Both the position numbers and the translations under genes were made by a program. The notes beneath the pieces are model-generated. The model was given only the letters and a program-made list of their open reading frames with translations, made no database searches and was not told the DNA's origin. 64,000 nt of DNA from an uncultured Aquitalea sp. GTDB lineage: Bacteria > Pseudomonadota > Gammaproteobacteria > Burkholderiales > Chromobacteriaceae. Below, piece after piece: positions 8,719 to 19,931 of the stretch. The stretch covers positions 118,379 through 182,378 of the forward strand of contig NZ_CAMFLA010000009.1 in the NCBI RefSeq assembly GCF_945957525.1. The letters run 5' to 3'. How positions within the stretch are numbered: the stretch's first letter is position 1; every line of letters begins with the position of its first letter.

Positions 8719-9951
8719 ATGACCGACGCCGCCTCCAGCCCTTCCCGCCGCAACATCATCATCGTCCTCCTTCTTGCCGTCGTTGCAGGTGGTTGGTGGT
8801 GGATGAAAAAGCCCGGCTCCGCCGATGACGCCAAAAATCCGCGCAAAGGCGGGGTGATGGCGGTGACGGCCGCGCCGGTGCGCAAGGCCGACGCGCCCTT
8901 GCAGTTGACCGCGCTTGGCACGGTGAGCGCGCTCAATACGGTGACGGTGCATAGCCGGGTGGATGGTCAGCTGCAGGCGCTGCATTTCGAGGAAGGGCAG
9001 ATGGTGAAGCAGGGGCAGTTGCTGGCTGAACTCGACCCGCGTCCTTACCAAGCTAGCCTGATGCAGGCCGAGGGGCAGTTGCTGCGCGATCAGGCCCTGC
9101 TGCTGAATGCCCAGCAGGATCTGGCTCGCTACAAGCAGCTGTTGGCGCAAAACTCCATTGCCAAGCAGCAGGTGGATACGCAGGATGCGCTGGTGAAGCA
9201 GTACCAGGGCACGGTGAAGCTGGATCAGGGCTCGGTGGCCAGCGCCCGCCTGCAACTGGATTACAGCCGCGTCGCCGCGCCGGTGAGCGGCCGTGTTGGC
9301 CTGCGTCAGGTGGATCCGGGCAATATCGTCAAGGCCAGCGACGCCAACGGCATTGTGGTGATCACCCAGACCCGCCCGATCAATGTGCAATTCTCCGTGC
9401 CGGAGGTCAGCCTGACCTCGGTGCTCAAGGCCAGCAAGGAGGCCGGCGGCAAGCTGGCGGTGGAGGCCTGGGATCGCGACAACCACAACAAGTTGGCCGA
9501 AGGCGTGTTGCTGGCCATCGACAACCAGCTCAACGCCAGTACGGGCACCGTGGCGCTCAAGGCGCGCTTTGCCAATGAGGACGACGCGCTGTTTCCCAAT
9601 CAGTTCGTCAATGTGCATCTGAAGCTGGGCAATCAGAAAGATGCGGTCGTGGTGCCCACGGTGGCGCTGCAACTGGGTAAGGGCGGCAGCATTGTGTACA
9701 CGCTCAACGCCGATGAAACGGTGAGTGTGAACAAGGTGCAGACCGGCCCGGTATCCGGCGAGAACACCATCATTGTGGAGGGGGTGAAGCCCGGACAGCA
9801 GGTGGTGGTGGATGGCCTGGACAAGCTGCGCGACGGCGCCAAGGTGAAGGTGGTGACCGCCCGCCCGGACGCGGCGGGCGATGCCGGCGGCAAGAGCAAG
9901 CGCCGCAAGCATGACGCCAGCGGCAACAAATCAGCCTCCTCGGCGCAATAA
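8719..9951 (+). CDS. mdtA: RND efflux periplasmic adaptor (MdtA/AcrA-like)
   Basis: Membrane-fusion protein linking the inner-membrane pump to the outer-membrane channel. I start at the ATG at 8719 (MTDAASSPSRRNIIIVLL): a single N-terminal membrane helix (about residues 14-30, rich in Val and Trp) follows at once, whereas upstream codons give no sensible sequence. The 410-residue product has a lipoyl half-motif (VHSRVDGQLQALHFEEGQMVKQGQLLAELD, cut here by reading only key residues V-G-L-E-G-K-G-L), a coiled-coil hairpin (about 105-160), the second lipoyl half (APVSGRVGLRQVDPGN) and beta-barrel and membrane-proximal domains. The C-terminus is Lys/Arg rich. First gene of a four-gene operon. Confidence 0.9.
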   Translation: MTDAASSPSRRNIIIVLLLAVVAGGWWWMKKPGSADDAKNPRKGGVMAVTAAPVRKADAPLQLTALGTVSALNTVTVHSRVDGQLQALHFEEGQMVKQGQLLAELDPRPYQASLMQAEGQLLRDQALLLNAQQDLARYKQLLAQNSIAKQQVDTQDALVKQYQGTVKLDQGSVASARLQLDYSRVAAPVSGRVGLRQVDPGNIVKASDANGIVVITQTRPINVQFSVPEVSLTSVLKASKEAGGKLAVEAWDRDNHNKLAEGVLLAIDNQLNASTGTVALKARFANEDDALFPNQFVNVHLKLGNQKDAVVVPTVALQLGKGGSIVYTLNADETVSVNKVQTGPVSGENTIIVEGVKPGQQVVVDGLDKLRDGAKVKVVTARPDAAGDAGGKSKRRKHDASGNKSASSAQ

Positions 9952-9966
9952 GCGGGAGCGCGGCTG

Positions 9967-12900
9967 ATGAATCCTTCACGTCCGTTCATCCTGCGGCCGG
10001 TGGCCACCACTTTGCTGATGCTGGCCATTCTGCTGGCCGGCCTGGTGGCCTGGAAACTGCTGCCGGTATCGGCGCTGCCGGAGGTGGACTACCCCACCAT
10101 CCAGGTAGTGACGCAGTATCCGGGCGCCAGCCCGGACGTCATTACTTCGTCCATCACCGCGCCTCTCGAGCGGCAGTTCGGCCAGATGCCGGGCCTCACC
10201 CAGATGTCGTCCACCAGCTCGGGCGGCGCTTCGGTGATTACTTTGCAGTTCAGCCTCGATTTGACGCTGGACGTGGCGGAGCAGGAGGTGCAGGCCGCCA
10301 TCAACGCCGCCGGCAACCTGCTGCCTTCCGATTTGCCCAATCCGCCCGTCTACAACAAGGTGAACCCGGCAGACACGCCGATCATCACCATTGCCGTCAG
10401 TTCGCCGACGCTGCCGCTGACCAAGCTGGAGGATCTGGTGGACACCCGACTGGCGCAGAAACTGTCGCAAGTGCCGGGCGTGGGTCTGGTGAGCATCAGC
10501 GGCGGCCAGCGGCCGGCGGTGCGCATTCAGAGCAATCCGCAGGCGCTGGCGGCGCGCGGTCTGACGCTGGCGGACATCCGCACGGCCATCGGCAACGCCA
10601 ACGTCAATCAGGCCAAGGGCAGTTTTGACGGGCCCAAGCAGGCTTCCACCATCGACGCCAACGATCAGCTGAAGTCGGCCGAAGAGTACAAGCGCGTCAT
10701 CATCGCGTACCAGAACGGCGCGCCGGTGCGGCTGGGCGATGTGGCGCAAGTAGTGGACGGCGCGGAAAACACGCGCCTGGCGGCCTGGAACGGCAGTACG
10801 CCGTCCATCGTGCTGAACGTGCAGCGCCAGCCCGGCGCCAACGTCATTCAGGTGACCGATCGCATCAAGGCGCTGTTGCCGCAGCTGCAGGCCACCTTGC
10901 CCGGCGCGGTGGACGTGAAGCTGTTGAGCGACCGTACCGTGACCATTCGCGCGTCAGTGGAGGATGTGGAGTTTGAATTGCTGCTGGCCATCGGGCTGGT
11001 GGTGATGGTGATCTTCGTCTTCTTGCGCAATGTGCCGGCCACCCTCATCCCGGCCGTGGCGGTGCCGCTGTCGCTGGTGGGCACTTTCGGCGTGATGTAC
11101 CTCACAGGCTTTTCCATCAACAACCTCACCCTGATGGCGCTGACCATCGCTACCGGCTTTGTGGTGGACGACGCCATCGTGATGATCGAAAACATCGCCC
11201 GCTACATCGAGGAGGGCGAAAAGCCGATGGCGGCGGCGCTGAAGGGTTCGGCGCAGATCGGCTTCACTATCATCTCGCTCACTTTTTCACTGATCGCGGT
11301 GCTGATCCCGCTGCTGTTCATGGGCGATGTGGTGGGCAGGCTGTTCCGCGAGTTCGCCATCACGCTGGCGGTGTCCATCCTGATTTCCGCTTTTGTATCG
11401 CTGACACTGACGCCGATGATGTGCGCGCGGCTGCTCAAGCATGTGCCGGAAGAAAAACAGGGCTGGTTCTATCATGCCAGCGGCCGTTTTTTTGACGACG
11501 TGATTGCCCGCTACGGCCGTTTGCTGTCCTGGGTGCTGGAACGGCAGAAGCTGACCTTGCTGGTGGCGGTGGGGACGCTGGCGCTGACCGTGGTGCTGTA
11601 TGTCATGGTGCCCAAGGGCTTTTTCCCCCTGCAGGACACCGGGGCTATCCAGGCCATCAGCGAGGCGCAGCAGTCGGTGTCGTTTTCCGCCATGTCGCGC
11701 ATGCAGGAGGAGCTGGCCGGCCGCGTGCTGAAAGACCCGGCGGTGGAAAGCGTGTCGTCCTTCATCGGCGTGGACGGCAACAACGCCTCACTCAATAACG
11801 GCCGCATGCAGATCAACCTCAAACCCAAGAACCAGCGCGACGACGTGCGCACCGTGATCGCCCGCTTGCAGGACAGCGCGGCCGACATGCCGGGGATGTC
11901 CTTGTACCTGCAGCCGGTGCAGGATCTCACCATCGATACCAGCGTCAGCCGCACGCAATACCAGTTCACCTTGCAGGCCGGCAGCGCGGACGACCTGTCG
12001 CTGTGGGTGCCGAAGCTGGTGGCCCGCTTGCAGAAGATTCCGCATCTGGCCGATGTGGCCAGCGACTTGCAAGACAAAGGCCTGCAGGCTTACGTCAACA
12101 TCAACCGCGATACGGCGGCCCGGCTGGGCGTTACCACCGCAGCGGTGGACAACGCGCTGTACGACGCCTTCGGCCAACGTCTGATTTCCACCATCTTTAC
12201 CCAGACCAACCAGTACCGCGTGGTGCTGGAGGTGTCGCCGGACCACCAGCGCGGCCCACTGTCGCTCAAGGGCATCTATGTGGCTACCGTCGCCGGCGGC
12301 CCGGTGCCGCTGGATACGCTGGCCAGCATCGAGGAGCGGCCGACCGCGCTGGCGGTGAACCATCTGGGCCAGTTCCCCAGCACCACGGTGTCCTTTAATC
12401 TGGCCAAGGGCGCGTCGCTGGGCGATGCGGTGGACGCCATTCGCGCTGCAGAAACCGAGCTGGGCATGCCGGCCAGCATAGACACGCGGTTCCAGGGCGC
12501 TGCGCTGGCCTTCCAGGCCTCGCTCAGCAATACGCTGTGGCTGATTTTGGCCGCCATCGTCACCATGTACATCGTGCTGGGCGTGCTGTACGAAAGCTAT
12601 ATCCATCCGGTGACGATCCTGTCCACCCTGCCTTCGGCCGGCATCGGCGCGCTGCTGGCCTTGCTGGTGTCGGGCTACGACCTGAGCATCATCGCCATCA
12701 TCGGCATCATTCTGCTGATCGGCATCGTGAAGAAAAACGCCATCATGATGATCGACTTCGCACTGGAGGCGGAGCGGGAGCAGGGCATGTCGCCGCGCGA
12801 GGCCATTTACCAGGCCTGCCTGCTGCGTTTCCGCCCCATCCTGATGACCACCATGGCGGCGCTGCTGGGCGCCTTGCCGCTGATGCTGGGCGGCGGCATG

Positions 12901-13065
12901 GGGTCCGAGTTGCGTTCGCCGCTGGGCGTGACCATGGTGGGCGGCCTGCTGGTGAGCCAGGTGCTGACGCTGTTTACCACGCCGGTGATTTATCTGGCCT
13001 TCGACCGCCTGGCCCAGCGCTTCCGTCGCCCCGCGGGCAATGACGCGGAGGAGGTGGAGGCATGA
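9967..13065 (+). CDS. mdtB: RND multidrug efflux transporter, MdtB-like
   Basis: Proton-driven inner-membrane pump subunit of the HAE1 type, with 1032 residues and the expected 12 membrane helices and two large periplasmic loops. It opens with [17 protein letters not shown], typical of MdtB. The proton relay Asp pair lies in helix 4 ([13 protein letters not shown]) and the conserved [14 protein letters not shown] motif is in helix 10-11. It starts 15 bases after mdtA and overlaps mdtC by four bases. In E. coli, MdtB and MdtC form mixed trimers; the adjacent paralogue suggests the same here. Confidence 0.93.
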   Translation: MNPSRPFILRPVATTLLMLAILLAGLVAWKLLPVSALPEVDYPTIQVVTQYPGASPDVITSSITAPLERQFGQMPGLTQMSSTSSGGASVITLQFSLDLTLDVAEQEVQAAINAAGNLLPSDLPNPPVYNKVNPADTPIITIAVSSPTLPLTKLEDLVDTRLAQKLSQVPGVGLVSISGGQRPAVRIQSNPQALAARGLTLADIRTAIGNANVNQAKGSFDGPKQASTIDANDQLKSAEEYKRVIIAYQNGAPVRLGDVAQVVDGAENTRLAAWNGSTPSIVLNVQRQPGANVIQVTDRIKALLPQLQATLPGAVDVKLLSDRTVTIRASVEDVEFELLLAIGLVVMVIFVFLRNVPATLIPAVAVPLSLVGTFGVMYLTGFSINNLTLMALTIATGFVVDDAIVMIENIARYIEEGEKPMAAALKGSAQIGFTIISLTFSLIAVLIPLLFMGDVVGRLFREFAITLAVSILISAFVSLTLTPMMCARLLKHVPEEKQGWFYHASGRFFDDVIARYGRLLSWVLERQKLTLLVAVGTLALTVVLYVMVPKGFFPLQDTGAIQAISEAQQSVSFSAMSRMQEELAGRVLKDPAVESVSSFIGVDGNNASLNNGRMQINLKPKNQRDDVRTVIARLQDSAADMPGMSLYLQPVQDLTIDTSVSRTQYQFTLQAGSADDLSLWVPKLVARLQKIPHLADVASDLQDKGLQAYVNINRDTAARLGVTTAAVDNALYDAFGQRLISTIFTQTNQYRVVLEVSPDHQRGPLSLKGIYVATVAGGPVPLDTLASIEERPTALAVNHLGQFPSTTVSFNLAKGASLGDAVDAIRAAETELGMPASIDTRFQGAALAFQASLSNTLWLILAAIVTMYIVLGVLYESYIHPVTILSTLPSAGIGALLALLVSGYDLSIIAIIGIILLIGIVKKNAIMMIDFALEAEREQGMSPREAIYQACLLRFRPILMTTMAALLGALPLMLGGGMGSELRSPLGVTMVGGLLVSQVLTLFTTPVIYLAFDRLAQRFRRPAGNDAEEVEA

Positions 13066-16000
13066 TTCCCTCCGAACCCTTCATCCGCCGGCCTGTCGCC
13101 ACCACGCTGCTGACGCTGGCCATCCTGCTGGCCGGTATTCTGGCGTTCAAGCTGCTGCCGGTATCGCCCTTGCCGCAGGTGGATTTTCCCACCATCTCGG
13201 TGTCCGCCAAGCTGCCCGGCGCCAGCCCGGAAACCATGGCCGCCACGGTGGCTACGCCGCTGGAGCGCGCGCTGGGCCGTATTGCCGGGGTGAGCGAAAT
13301 CACCTCGTCCAGCTCGCAGGGTTCCTCCCGCGTCACCCTGCAGTTTGATCTTAACCGCGACATCAACGGCGCCGCGCGCGATGTGCAGGCGGCCATCAAC
13401 GCCGCCCGCTCCATGCTGCCCACCGGCATGCCGTCCAATCCCACTTATCGCAAGGTGAATCCGGCCGACGCGCCCATCATGATCATCGCGCTGACCTCGG
13501 ACACGCTCAGTCGCGGGCAGATGTACGATGCCGCCGACACCATCCTTGGTCAGAAGCTGGCGCAGGTGCCCGGCGTGGGCGACGTCAACATCGGCGGCGG
13601 GGCGCAACCTGCGGTGCGGGTAGAGCTCAACCCGATGCAGCTCAACCACTACGGCGTGGGGCTGGAAACCGTGCGCGCCGCCATTACCAGCACCAACGCC
13701 AACCGGCCCAAGGGTTTTGTCGAGGATGACCAGCGCCACTGGCAGGTACAGGCCAACGACCAGGCCGGCAAGGCGGCAGACTATCTGCCGCTGATCGTCA
13801 GCTACAAGAATGGCGCGGCGGTGCGGCTGGGCGATGTGGCCGAGGTGAAAGACTCGGTGGCGGATTTGCGCAATGCCGGCCTGGCGGGCAAGAAACCGGC
13901 GGTGATGATCATCGTGTTCCGTCAGCCGGGCGCCAACATCATTGAAACAGTGGACCGGGTGAAGGCGCTGCTGCCGCAGCTGAAGGCCTCCATTCCCGGC
14001 GCCATCGACATGAATGTGGTGATGGATCGCACCCCCACCATTCGCGCCTCCCTGTCCGAGGTAGAGCGCTCGCTGACCATTTCGGTGGCGCTGGTGATCC
14101 TGGTGGTGTTCCTGTTCCTGCGCAACGGCCGCGCCACCGCCATTCCGGCCATCACGGTGCCGGTGTCGCTGGTGGGCACCTTCGCCGTGATGTATCTGTG
14201 CGGCTTTTCGCTCAACAACCTCAGTCTGATGGCGCTGACCATCGCCACCGGCTTCGTGGTGGACGACACCATCGTGGTGCTGGAAAACATCTCCCGCCAC
14301 ATCGAAAACGGCATGAAACCCTTCCAGGCGGCGCTGCGCGGCGCGCGCGAGGTGGGGTTTACCGTGCTGTCGATGAGCATTTCGCTGATTGCGGTGTTCA
14401 TTCCCATCCTGATGATGGGCGGCATTATCGGCCGCTTGTTCCGCGAGTTCGCCGTCACCTTGTCGGTGGCGATTCTGGTGTCCTTGCTGGTATCGCTCAC
14501 CACCACGCCGATGTTGTGCGCCCGCTGGCTCAAGCCGCATGCCGAGCGCCCGCCGTCGCGCCTGTTTGCCCTCAGTGAACGCTTTTTCGACGCCATGCTG
14601 GCCGCCTATCGCCGCACGCTGGCCTGGTCCTTGCGCCACGGCCCGCTGATGATGTTGGTGCTGGCGGCCACTATCGGCCTCAACGTTTATTTGTACACCG
14701 TGGTGCCCAAGGGCTTCTTTCCGCAGCAGGACACCGGCCGGCTGACGGGGATGATCCGCGCCGACCAGAGCATCTCCTTCCAGGCCATGCAGCAGAAGTT
14801 GCAACGTTTCATCGATGTGGTGGGCAAGGACCCGGCGGTGGATGTAGCCATCGGCTTCACCGGCGGTGGCCAGCGCAACATGGCCAATATGTTTGTGGCG
14901 CTCAAGCCCTTGTCCGAGCGCAAGGACAGCGCGGATCAGGTGATTGCCCGGCTGCGCAAGACGCTGGCGCGCGAGCCCGGCGCCCAACTTTTCCTGCAGC
15001 CGGTGCAGGATATCCGCATCGGCGGCCGCGCCAGCAACGCGCAATACCAGTACACCCTGCAGGGAGATGATCTGGAGGAGCTGCGCCGTTGGACGCCCAA
15101 GGTGCAACAGGCGCTGATGAAGCTGCCCATGCTGGCCGACGTCAATACCGACCAGGAAGTGAAAGGCCTGCAAACCACACTGGAGTTCAACCGCGACGCC
15201 ATGGCGCGGCTGGGGCTGACGCCGGCGCAGGCCGACTCCGTGCTCAACGATGCCTTCGGCCAACGTCAGGTATCCACCATCTACAACCCGCTCAACCAGT
15301 ACCATGTGGTGATGGAGGTGGCGCCGGAGTTCTGGCAAAGCCCGGACGCGCTGCACAATATCTATCTGCAAACCAGCAACGGGCAGCCGGTGCCCCTGTC
15401 GGCCTTTGCCAGCTGGAAACCCACCAATACCTCCTTGTCGGTCAACCACCAGGGACAGTTTGCCGCCGCTACCGTGTCTTTCAATCTGCCGCCGGGCGTC
15501 TCGTTGTCAGACGCCACCGTCGCCATTGATCAGGCGCTGGCCGGCATCGGCCTGCCCGCCAGCATCCACGGCAGCTTCCAGGGCACGGCCAAGTCTTTCC
15601 AGGATTCGCTCAACAGCCAGCCCATGCTGATCCTGGTGGCCATCATCGCGGTCTATATCGTACTGGGCATGCTGTACGAAAGCGTGGTGCATCCGGTCAC
15701 CATCCTTTCCACCCTGCCGTCCGCCGGCGTAGGCGCCTTGCTGGCGCTGATGGGCACCGGTGGGGAGTTCAACATCATCGCCCTCATTGGCGTCTTGCTG
15801 CTGATCGGCATCGTGAAGAAAAACGCCATCATGATGATCGACTTCGCGCTCAGCGCGGAACGCGAGCAGGGCCTGAGCCCACACGACGCCATCCTGCAAG
15901 CCTGCCTGCTGCGCTTCCGCCCCATCATGATGACCACCATGGCCGCGCTGTTCGGCGCGCTGCCGCTGGCGCTGGGGCATGGCGACGGCGCGGAGCTGCG

Positions 16001-16163
16001 CACGCCGCTGGGCATTTCCATTGTCGGCGGGCTGGTGCTGAGCCAGTTGCTGACCCTGTACACCACTCCTGTCGTTTATCTCTATCTGGACCGCTTCCGC
16101 TTGTGGTGCCTGAAATGGCGCAGCAGCCATCATCTGGAACCCGTCGCAGGAGGCGAGGAATGA
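13062..16163 (+). CDS. mdtC: RND multidrug efflux transporter, MdtC-like
   Basis: Second pump subunit, with 1033 residues, a clear paralogue of the preceding gene over its whole length ([17 protein letters not shown] start, [13 protein letters not shown] in helix 4, [14 protein letters not shown] in the C-terminal half). Both Asp residues of helix 4 are kept, so it can probably carry protons itself. It overlaps mdtB at its start and the outer-membrane factor gene at its end by four bases each (ATGA), showing strict coupling. Substrates cannot be read from the sequence; bile salts, novobiocin and related drugs are known for the E. coli family. Confidence 0.93.
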   Translation: MIPSEPFIRRPVATTLLTLAILLAGILAFKLLPVSPLPQVDFPTISVSAKLPGASPETMAATVATPLERALGRIAGVSEITSSSSQGSSRVTLQFDLNRDINGAARDVQAAINAARSMLPTGMPSNPTYRKVNPADAPIMIIALTSDTLSRGQMYDAADTILGQKLAQVPGVGDVNIGGGAQPAVRVELNPMQLNHYGVGLETVRAAITSTNANRPKGFVEDDQRHWQVQANDQAGKAADYLPLIVSYKNGAAVRLGDVAEVKDSVADLRNAGLAGKKPAVMIIVFRQPGANIIETVDRVKALLPQLKASIPGAIDMNVVMDRTPTIRASLSEVERSLTISVALVILVVFLFLRNGRATAIPAITVPVSLVGTFAVMYLCGFSLNNLSLMALTIATGFVVDDTIVVLENISRHIENGMKPFQAALRGAREVGFTVLSMSISLIAVFIPILMMGGIIGRLFREFAVTLSVAILVSLLVSLTTTPMLCARWLKPHAERPPSRLFALSERFFDAMLAAYRRTLAWSLRHGPLMMLVLAATIGLNVYLYTVVPKGFFPQQDTGRLTGMIRADQSISFQAMQQKLQRFIDVVGKDPAVDVAIGFTGGGQRNMANMFVALKPLSERKDSADQVIARLRKTLAREPGAQLFLQPVQDIRIGGRASNAQYQYTLQGDDLEELRRWTPKVQQALMKLPMLADVNTDQEVKGLQTTLEFNRDAMARLGLTPAQADSVLNDAFGQRQVSTIYNPLNQYHVVMEVAPEFWQSPDALHNIYLQTSNGQPVPLSAFASWKPTNTSLSVNHQGQFAAATVSFNLPPGVSLSDATVAIDQALAGIGLPASIHGSFQGTAKSFQDSLNSQPMLILVAIIAVYIVLGMLYESVVHPVTILSTLPSAGVGALLALMGTGGEFNIIALIGVLLLIGIVKKNAIMMIDFALSAEREQGLSPHDAILQACLLRFRPIMMTTMAALFGALPLALGHGDGAELRTPLGISIVGGLVLSQLLTLYTTPVVYLYLDRFRLWCLKWRSSHHLEPVAGGEE

Positions 16164-17554
16164 GCACCATGCAAGACACCCTGTTCCGGCCCGCCCTGCT
16201 GGCGGCTTTGTTGGCCCTGAGCCTGACTGGCTGCGCCATTGGCCCCGACTACGTCAAACCCGCGCTGGACATGCCGGCCGCCTTCAAGGAAGACGGGCGC
16301 TGGAAGGGCGCACAGCCGCAAGACGAGCACCCGCGCGGCCCCTGGTGGCAGGTGTACCATGATGCCCGCCTGGACGGCTTGATGGATACCCTCAATCGGC
16401 AAAGTCCCAGCATCGCGCAGGCCGAGGCGCAGTATCGACAGGCGCAAGCCTTGCTGGATCAGGCCGAGGCCAGCCTCTGGCCCTCGCTGGGGCTGAACGC
16501 CGCCAAATCGCGCGGCGTCAGCAGCGCCGGCGGCGCCGTGGAGAACCAGTACAACCTCTCGCTGGCCGCCAGTTGGGAAGTGGACTTGTGGGGCAGCGTG
16601 CGCCGCGCGGTGGAAGCCGGGCAGGCCAAGCAGTCGGCCAGCGCCGCGCAACTGGCCGCTGCGCGTCTGAGCGCGCAGGCGCAACTGGCCACCGCCTACC
16701 TGCAACTGGTGACGGCGGACGAACAGCTGCGTCAGCTGCGCGAAAGCGAGTCCCTGCTCAAGGCCTCGCTGGACATCACCCGCAATCAGTTCAACGCCGG
16801 CATCGTGTCCGACGCCAGCGTGGCGCAAGCGGAAAGCCAGTGGAAAACCGCACAGGCGGCCGTGGTGGACAAGCAACTCACCCGCGCCCAGCTTGAGCAT
16901 GCGGTGGCGGCGGCGCTGGGCGAGAACCCGTCCAGCTTCAGCCTGCCGCAGGCAAGCGGTTTGCCGCGTCTGCCGCAGATCCCGCCCGGCCTGCCCTCCA
17001 CCCTGCTGGAGCGCCGGCCTGACATCGCCGCCGCCGAACGCGCGGTGGCGCAAGCCAATGCCCAGATCGGCATCGCCAAGGCTGCGTATTTCCCCACGCT
17101 GACGCTGGGGGCCAGCGGCGGTTACAAGAGCAGCAGTTTTGCCGACTGGGTCAGCCTGCCCAATCGCATCTGGTCGGTGGGGCCGCAGCTGGCGCTCAGC
17201 CTGTTTGATGCCGGCCTGCGGCGCGCGCAGACCGCGCAGGCCATCGCCGCCTACGACGCCAGCGTCGCCAGCTATCGCCAGACCGTGTTGTCGGCCTTCC
17301 AGTCGGTGGAAGACAATCTGTCGGCGCAAGGCCTGTTGGCCGAAGAGGCTGGCCACCAGCAAGCGGCGCTGGAAGCCGCGCGCCGCGCGGAAACCATCAC
17401 CGCCAATCAGTACCGGGCAGGCACGGTGGGGTATCTGAACCTGTTGACCGCGCAAAACAGCCGCATCAGCGCGGAGAATGCCTTGTGGACCCTGAAGAAC
17501 CGCCAATATGTGGCCAGCGTGTCGCTGATTTCGGCCATTGGCGGCCAGTGGTAA
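16160..17554 (+). CDS. outer-membrane efflux lipoprotein (NodT/OprM family)
   Basis: TolC-like channel completing the efflux complex. I start at the ATG at 16160, which overlaps the mdtC stop; the next in-frame ATG is three codons on. The 464-residue product has a lipoprotein signal ending in the lipobox LTGC (Cys about residue 20), then [18 protein letters not shown], the hallmark N-terminus of NodT-type factors (GPDYxxP). Two OEP repeats follow, each with long helices for the periplasmic barrel. It is the fourth gene of the mdt operon, so the pump carries its own outer-membrane channel instead of relying on a separate TolC. Confidence 0.93.
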   Translation: MSTMQDTLFRPALLAALLALSLTGCAIGPDYVKPALDMPAAFKEDGRWKGAQPQDEHPRGPWWQVYHDARLDGLMDTLNRQSPSIAQAEAQYRQAQALLDQAEASLWPSLGLNAAKSRGVSSAGGAVENQYNLSLAASWEVDLWGSVRRAVEAGQAKQSASAAQLAAARLSAQAQLATAYLQLVTADEQLRQLRESESLLKASLDITRNQFNAGIVSDASVAQAESQWKTAQAAVVDKQLTRAQLEHAVAAALGENPSSFSLPQASGLPRLPQIPPGLPSTLLERRPDIAAAERAVAQANAQIGIAKAAYFPTLTLGASGGYKSSSFADWVSLPNRIWSVGPQLALSLFDAGLRRAQTAQAIAAYDASVASYRQTVLSAFQSVEDNLSAQGLLAEEAGHQQAALEAARRAETITANQYRAGTVGYLNLLTAQNSRISAENALWTLKNRQYVASVSLISAIGGQW

Positions 17555-17563
17555 GACGGAGGG

Positions 17564-18433
17564 TCAGAACTGGAAGGGCCGGCGTCCGTCGCGGGCGCCC
17601 GGCGCTTGCAGGCTCCATTCGCTGATCACCAGAAAGCCGTCCCGCAGCGCCACCAGCATTTCCAGGTCGATGGCCTGCACCAGCGAACCCGGCGCAAAGC
17701 CATGGCTTTCGCGCCATCCCTGCGCGCGGTGCACGATGATGTCCACCTGGTTTACCCGGGCCAGACAATTGAGTTCGCCGAAGGCGCGCAGGCGCAGACT
17801 CACCTCGTCCAGCGTGCCGGCCAGCGGCAAAGTGCGCTCGGCTTCGCTCCAGCGCGGCCAGTAGCTGGCCTGCGTCTCGTCCTGCGGAACGGCATCGCGC
17901 CATAGTCGTGGCAGATCGGCGGTCAGACGGCGGCTTAGCCGACCCAGCGCCAAACGGTTTTTCCACTCCAGCGTTTCCAGCGTTTCCGCCACATCCAGCG
18001 CATAGTCTTCGCGCGCCAGCACCGCGCCGCTGTCGAAATCCGGGTCCAGCGCGTGACAACAGGTGGCCCATTGGGTACGGCCCTCGAGAATGGCGCGCGG
18101 CAAGGGATAAGGCCCGCGGCCAACCGGCAACGGCGAAGGGTGGAAGTTGACGCCGTAGCGCAGATGGGGTCGCCAGTCCGGAATGCGCCAGTTGTAACTG
18201 GCGGCCAGCAGGGCTTCGCAGCCGTCTTCCGCCAGCTGTTGCAAATCACGCGGCTGAATGGGAGAGAGCTGCAGCGGCAGACCCAGCCGGGCGGCGTCAG
18301 CCACTATCTGCCGGTTACCGTGCAATTGGCCTTCCAGCGGCACGCTGAACAGTTTGACGGGCTCCCAGCCTGCCGCAAGGCAGGCATCCAGCACAGGCTT
18401 GAAACGGTCGGTCAGCGTGATGGCGAAGCGCAT
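17564..18433 (-). CDS. stand-alone formyltransferase-fold protein
   Basis: Belongs to the folate-dependent formyltransferase fold (Fmt, ArnA N-domain, PurN). I start at the ATG at 18433 (MRFAITLTDRFKPVLDACL), giving 289 residues. The catalytic Asn-His-Asp set appears present: NFHPSPLPVGRGPYP (about residues 110-124, where Fmt has NxHPSLLPxxRG) and DPDFDSGAVLAREDY (about 143-157, Asp of the family). The C-terminal part is unlike canonical Fmt and no tRNA-binding domain is recognisable. Convergent with the efflux operon, ten bases away, and without formylation-pathway neighbours. The substrate is unknown; it is unlikely to be the housekeeping Fmt, which is normally beside def. Confidence 0.75.
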   Translation of the reverse strand: MRFAITLTDRFKPVLDACLAAGWEPVKLFSVPLEGQLHGNRQIVADAARLGLPLQLSPIQPRDLQQLAEDGCEALLAASYNWRIPDWRPHLRYGVNFHPSPLPVGRGPYPLPRAILEGRTQWATCCHALDPDFDSGAVLAREDYALDVAETLETLEWKNRLALGRLSRRLTADLPRLWRDAVPQDETQASYWPRWSEAERTLPLAGTLDEVSLRLRAFGELNCLARVNQVDIIVHRAQGWRESHGFAPGSLVQAIDLEMLVALRDGFLVISEWSLQAPGARDGRRPFQF

Positions 18434-18668
18434 GGGGTTTCTCCGGGGCAATGGCCGGATGATAGGCCATGCGGCGGGGCGGCGCGCGCGGCGCAAGACA
18501 CATTAACATTTGCCGCCTCTCCGGGGGCGAGAGGGTGCGGTGGCATGACTGTGTCGTTTTCGCCTCAAGGCCGGGCAGCGCGCCCGCGCTTTTGCCGATG
18601 TGTCTTTCCGTCGTCACACAACAGGGCAATAATAAGCGTTCGATTGATGCACTTTATAGGAGTTCTGT

Positions 18669-18875
18669 ATGGGTATTCTTGATACCGTGGGTGAAATCGC
18701 TGGTGCCGTTGCCGCCGTGGAAGCGCTGGAAAAGGTGGATCCGGATGCAGGTCTCCTCGCCAAGGGCGCGGCGGCCATTGCCGGCTTCAAGGGCGCGGGC
18801 GCGCTGGAAGAGATGCTGGAAAAGAAGGACGAGCCCACTGCGGACGCCGGCGACAGCGCCGACCAGCAGGCTTGA
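18669..18875 (+). CDS. small acidic protein of unknown function
   Basis: Sixty-eight residues with a good ribosome binding site (AGGAG, eight bases upstream of the ATG) and a strong bidirectional terminator 14 bases after the stop. The first half is an Ala/Gly/Val-rich amphipathic stretch (GILDTVGEIAGAVAAVEALEKV), the middle is Gly/Ala rich, and the tail is very acidic and likely disordered. No cysteine, signal peptide or convincing membrane helix. I do not recognise the family. Monocistronic structure and codon use typical of the window support a real gene. Confidence 0.7.
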   Translation: MGILDTVGEIAGAVAAVEALEKVDPDAGLLAKGAAAIAGFKGAGALEEMLEKKDEPTADAGDSADQQA

Positions 18876-18888
18876 GCACCTCGAGCTC

Positions 18889-18924
18889 CAGTAAAAAGCC
18901 CCGCTCGGCGGGGCTTTTTACTGG
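18889..18924. terminator. bidirectional intrinsic terminator
   Basis: A perfect 16-base stem, CAGTAAAAAGCCCCGC, three-base loop, GCGGGGCTTTTTACTG. It has A-runs on the left and T-runs on the right, so it works on both strands. It ends the 68-residue gene. Confidence 0.9.
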
Positions 18925-19020
18925 CAAGACAAGGAGCGCAAGTCATGCTCGCCACGCTTGTTTGATTTCATCGGTCAACTTCAATAGCATTTGATTTGAT
19001 ATTGTCATATCTGAGGCCGC

Positions 19021-19716
19021 ATGGAACGCAAGCGGGACCTTTATCAGATTCTCCACGTCAGCCGTGATGCGGACGGGGACATGATCACGGCGGCTTACCG
19101 CATCCGGTGCGCCAAGCTCGAGCCGCTGACTGATGCTGAATCGATCAATGAAATGAAACTGGTCCAGTGGGCCTACGAGGTGCTGGGCAACGAGCGGGAG
19201 CGCGCCGGCTATGATGCGCGTCATGCGCAAGCGCCCTCAGCCACAGAGGGCGCATCGGCGGTGATCCAGTATGTCGACGCGCCGGGAGAAGGCAGCGGCC
19301 GTCTGTGGCGGATGGGGATGCTGTTGGCCGTGCTGGCCGGCTGTGGCGTTTATCTGTATGCGGAGCGCGCCGGCAATACAGCCCGGAATGCTGTCGTTGC
19401 GGACAGCAAGCCGGCCTCTGCGCCGGCAGCCGCGCCCGCTGAGGCGCCATCAACACAGGTGGCACAAAGCAACCCGACACAGGGGCATCTCGATGGCCAG
19501 CGGTTGGCGCAATTACAGTCCCAGTTCGAGCAGCAGAGCCAGCGGGATTCGGTAGCCGAAGCATTCCGCGAGCGGAATCAGGCCATGCAGAATTTTCAGG
19601 AGAAGCAGATGCAGGCGATGGCCCAGATGCGCGCCAATCGCGAGCAAGCCTACTTTGCCTGTTACAACGCGGCAAAAAATGCGATGCAGGAGGCTAATTG
19701 CGCGCGTTGGCGTTGA
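19021..19716 (+). CDS. membrane protein with a degenerate J-like domain
   Basis: A 231-residue protein. Residues 6-67 resemble a DnaJ J-domain (DLYQILHVSRDADGDMI at the start, WAYEVLGNERERAGYDARH at the end), but the HPD tripeptide that stimulates Hsp70 is absent between helices II and III: the loop reads AKLEPLTDAES. A membrane helix follows (about 97-114, GMLLAVLAGCGVYLY), then a Pro/Ala linker (about 120-155) and a Gln/Met-rich helix that may form a coiled coil (about 160-215) with two cysteines near the end. The short C-terminal part would lie in the periplasm. Partner and function are unknown; direct DnaK stimulation is unlikely without HPD. Confidence 0.7.
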   Translation: MERKRDLYQILHVSRDADGDMITAAYRIRCAKLEPLTDAESINEMKLVQWAYEVLGNERERAGYDARHAQAPSATEGASAVIQYVDAPGEGSGRLWRMGMLLAVLAGCGVYLYAERAGNTARNAVVADSKPASAPAAAPAEAPSTQVAQSNPTQGHLDGQRLAQLQSQFEQQSQRDSVAEAFRERNQAMQNFQEKQMQAMAQMRANREQAYFACYNAAKNAMQEANCARWR

Positions 19717-19738
19717 CCGAGGTGGATGAAGTGGCAGC

Positions 19739-19766
19739 AAAAAAAGGGCCGGACATTGTCCGGCCC
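19739..19766 (-). terminator. intrinsic terminator for the minus-strand EAL-like gene
   Basis: Stem GGGCCGGAC / GTCCGGCCC with a three-base loop. On the minus strand it is followed by seven T residues. It lies 166 bases beyond the stop of the gene at 19932-20831 and also closes the space against the plus-strand J-like gene. Confidence 0.8.
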
Positions 19767-19931
19767 GAATCATTTGGGAGAAACACTACAGAGACAGAAG
19801 CAGGATATTCAGACAGTCAGCCAAGACCATCTTGCCCCGCTGCCAGGCCGGGAGGCCTGACAACGAAGCCATCTTAGGCCGGCCCCTCGTGGGCTGTGAA
19901 ACAAGAAAAACTGCATAGCATTGCAGGCTAT

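Noticed and set aside
12990..15449. Long open frame on the minus strand opposite mdtC (819 codons)
   Set aside because: It is a mirror of the GC-rich coding strand: His/Gln/Arg-rich sequence without any family pattern, fully inside mdtB/mdtC, which have clear RND motifs.
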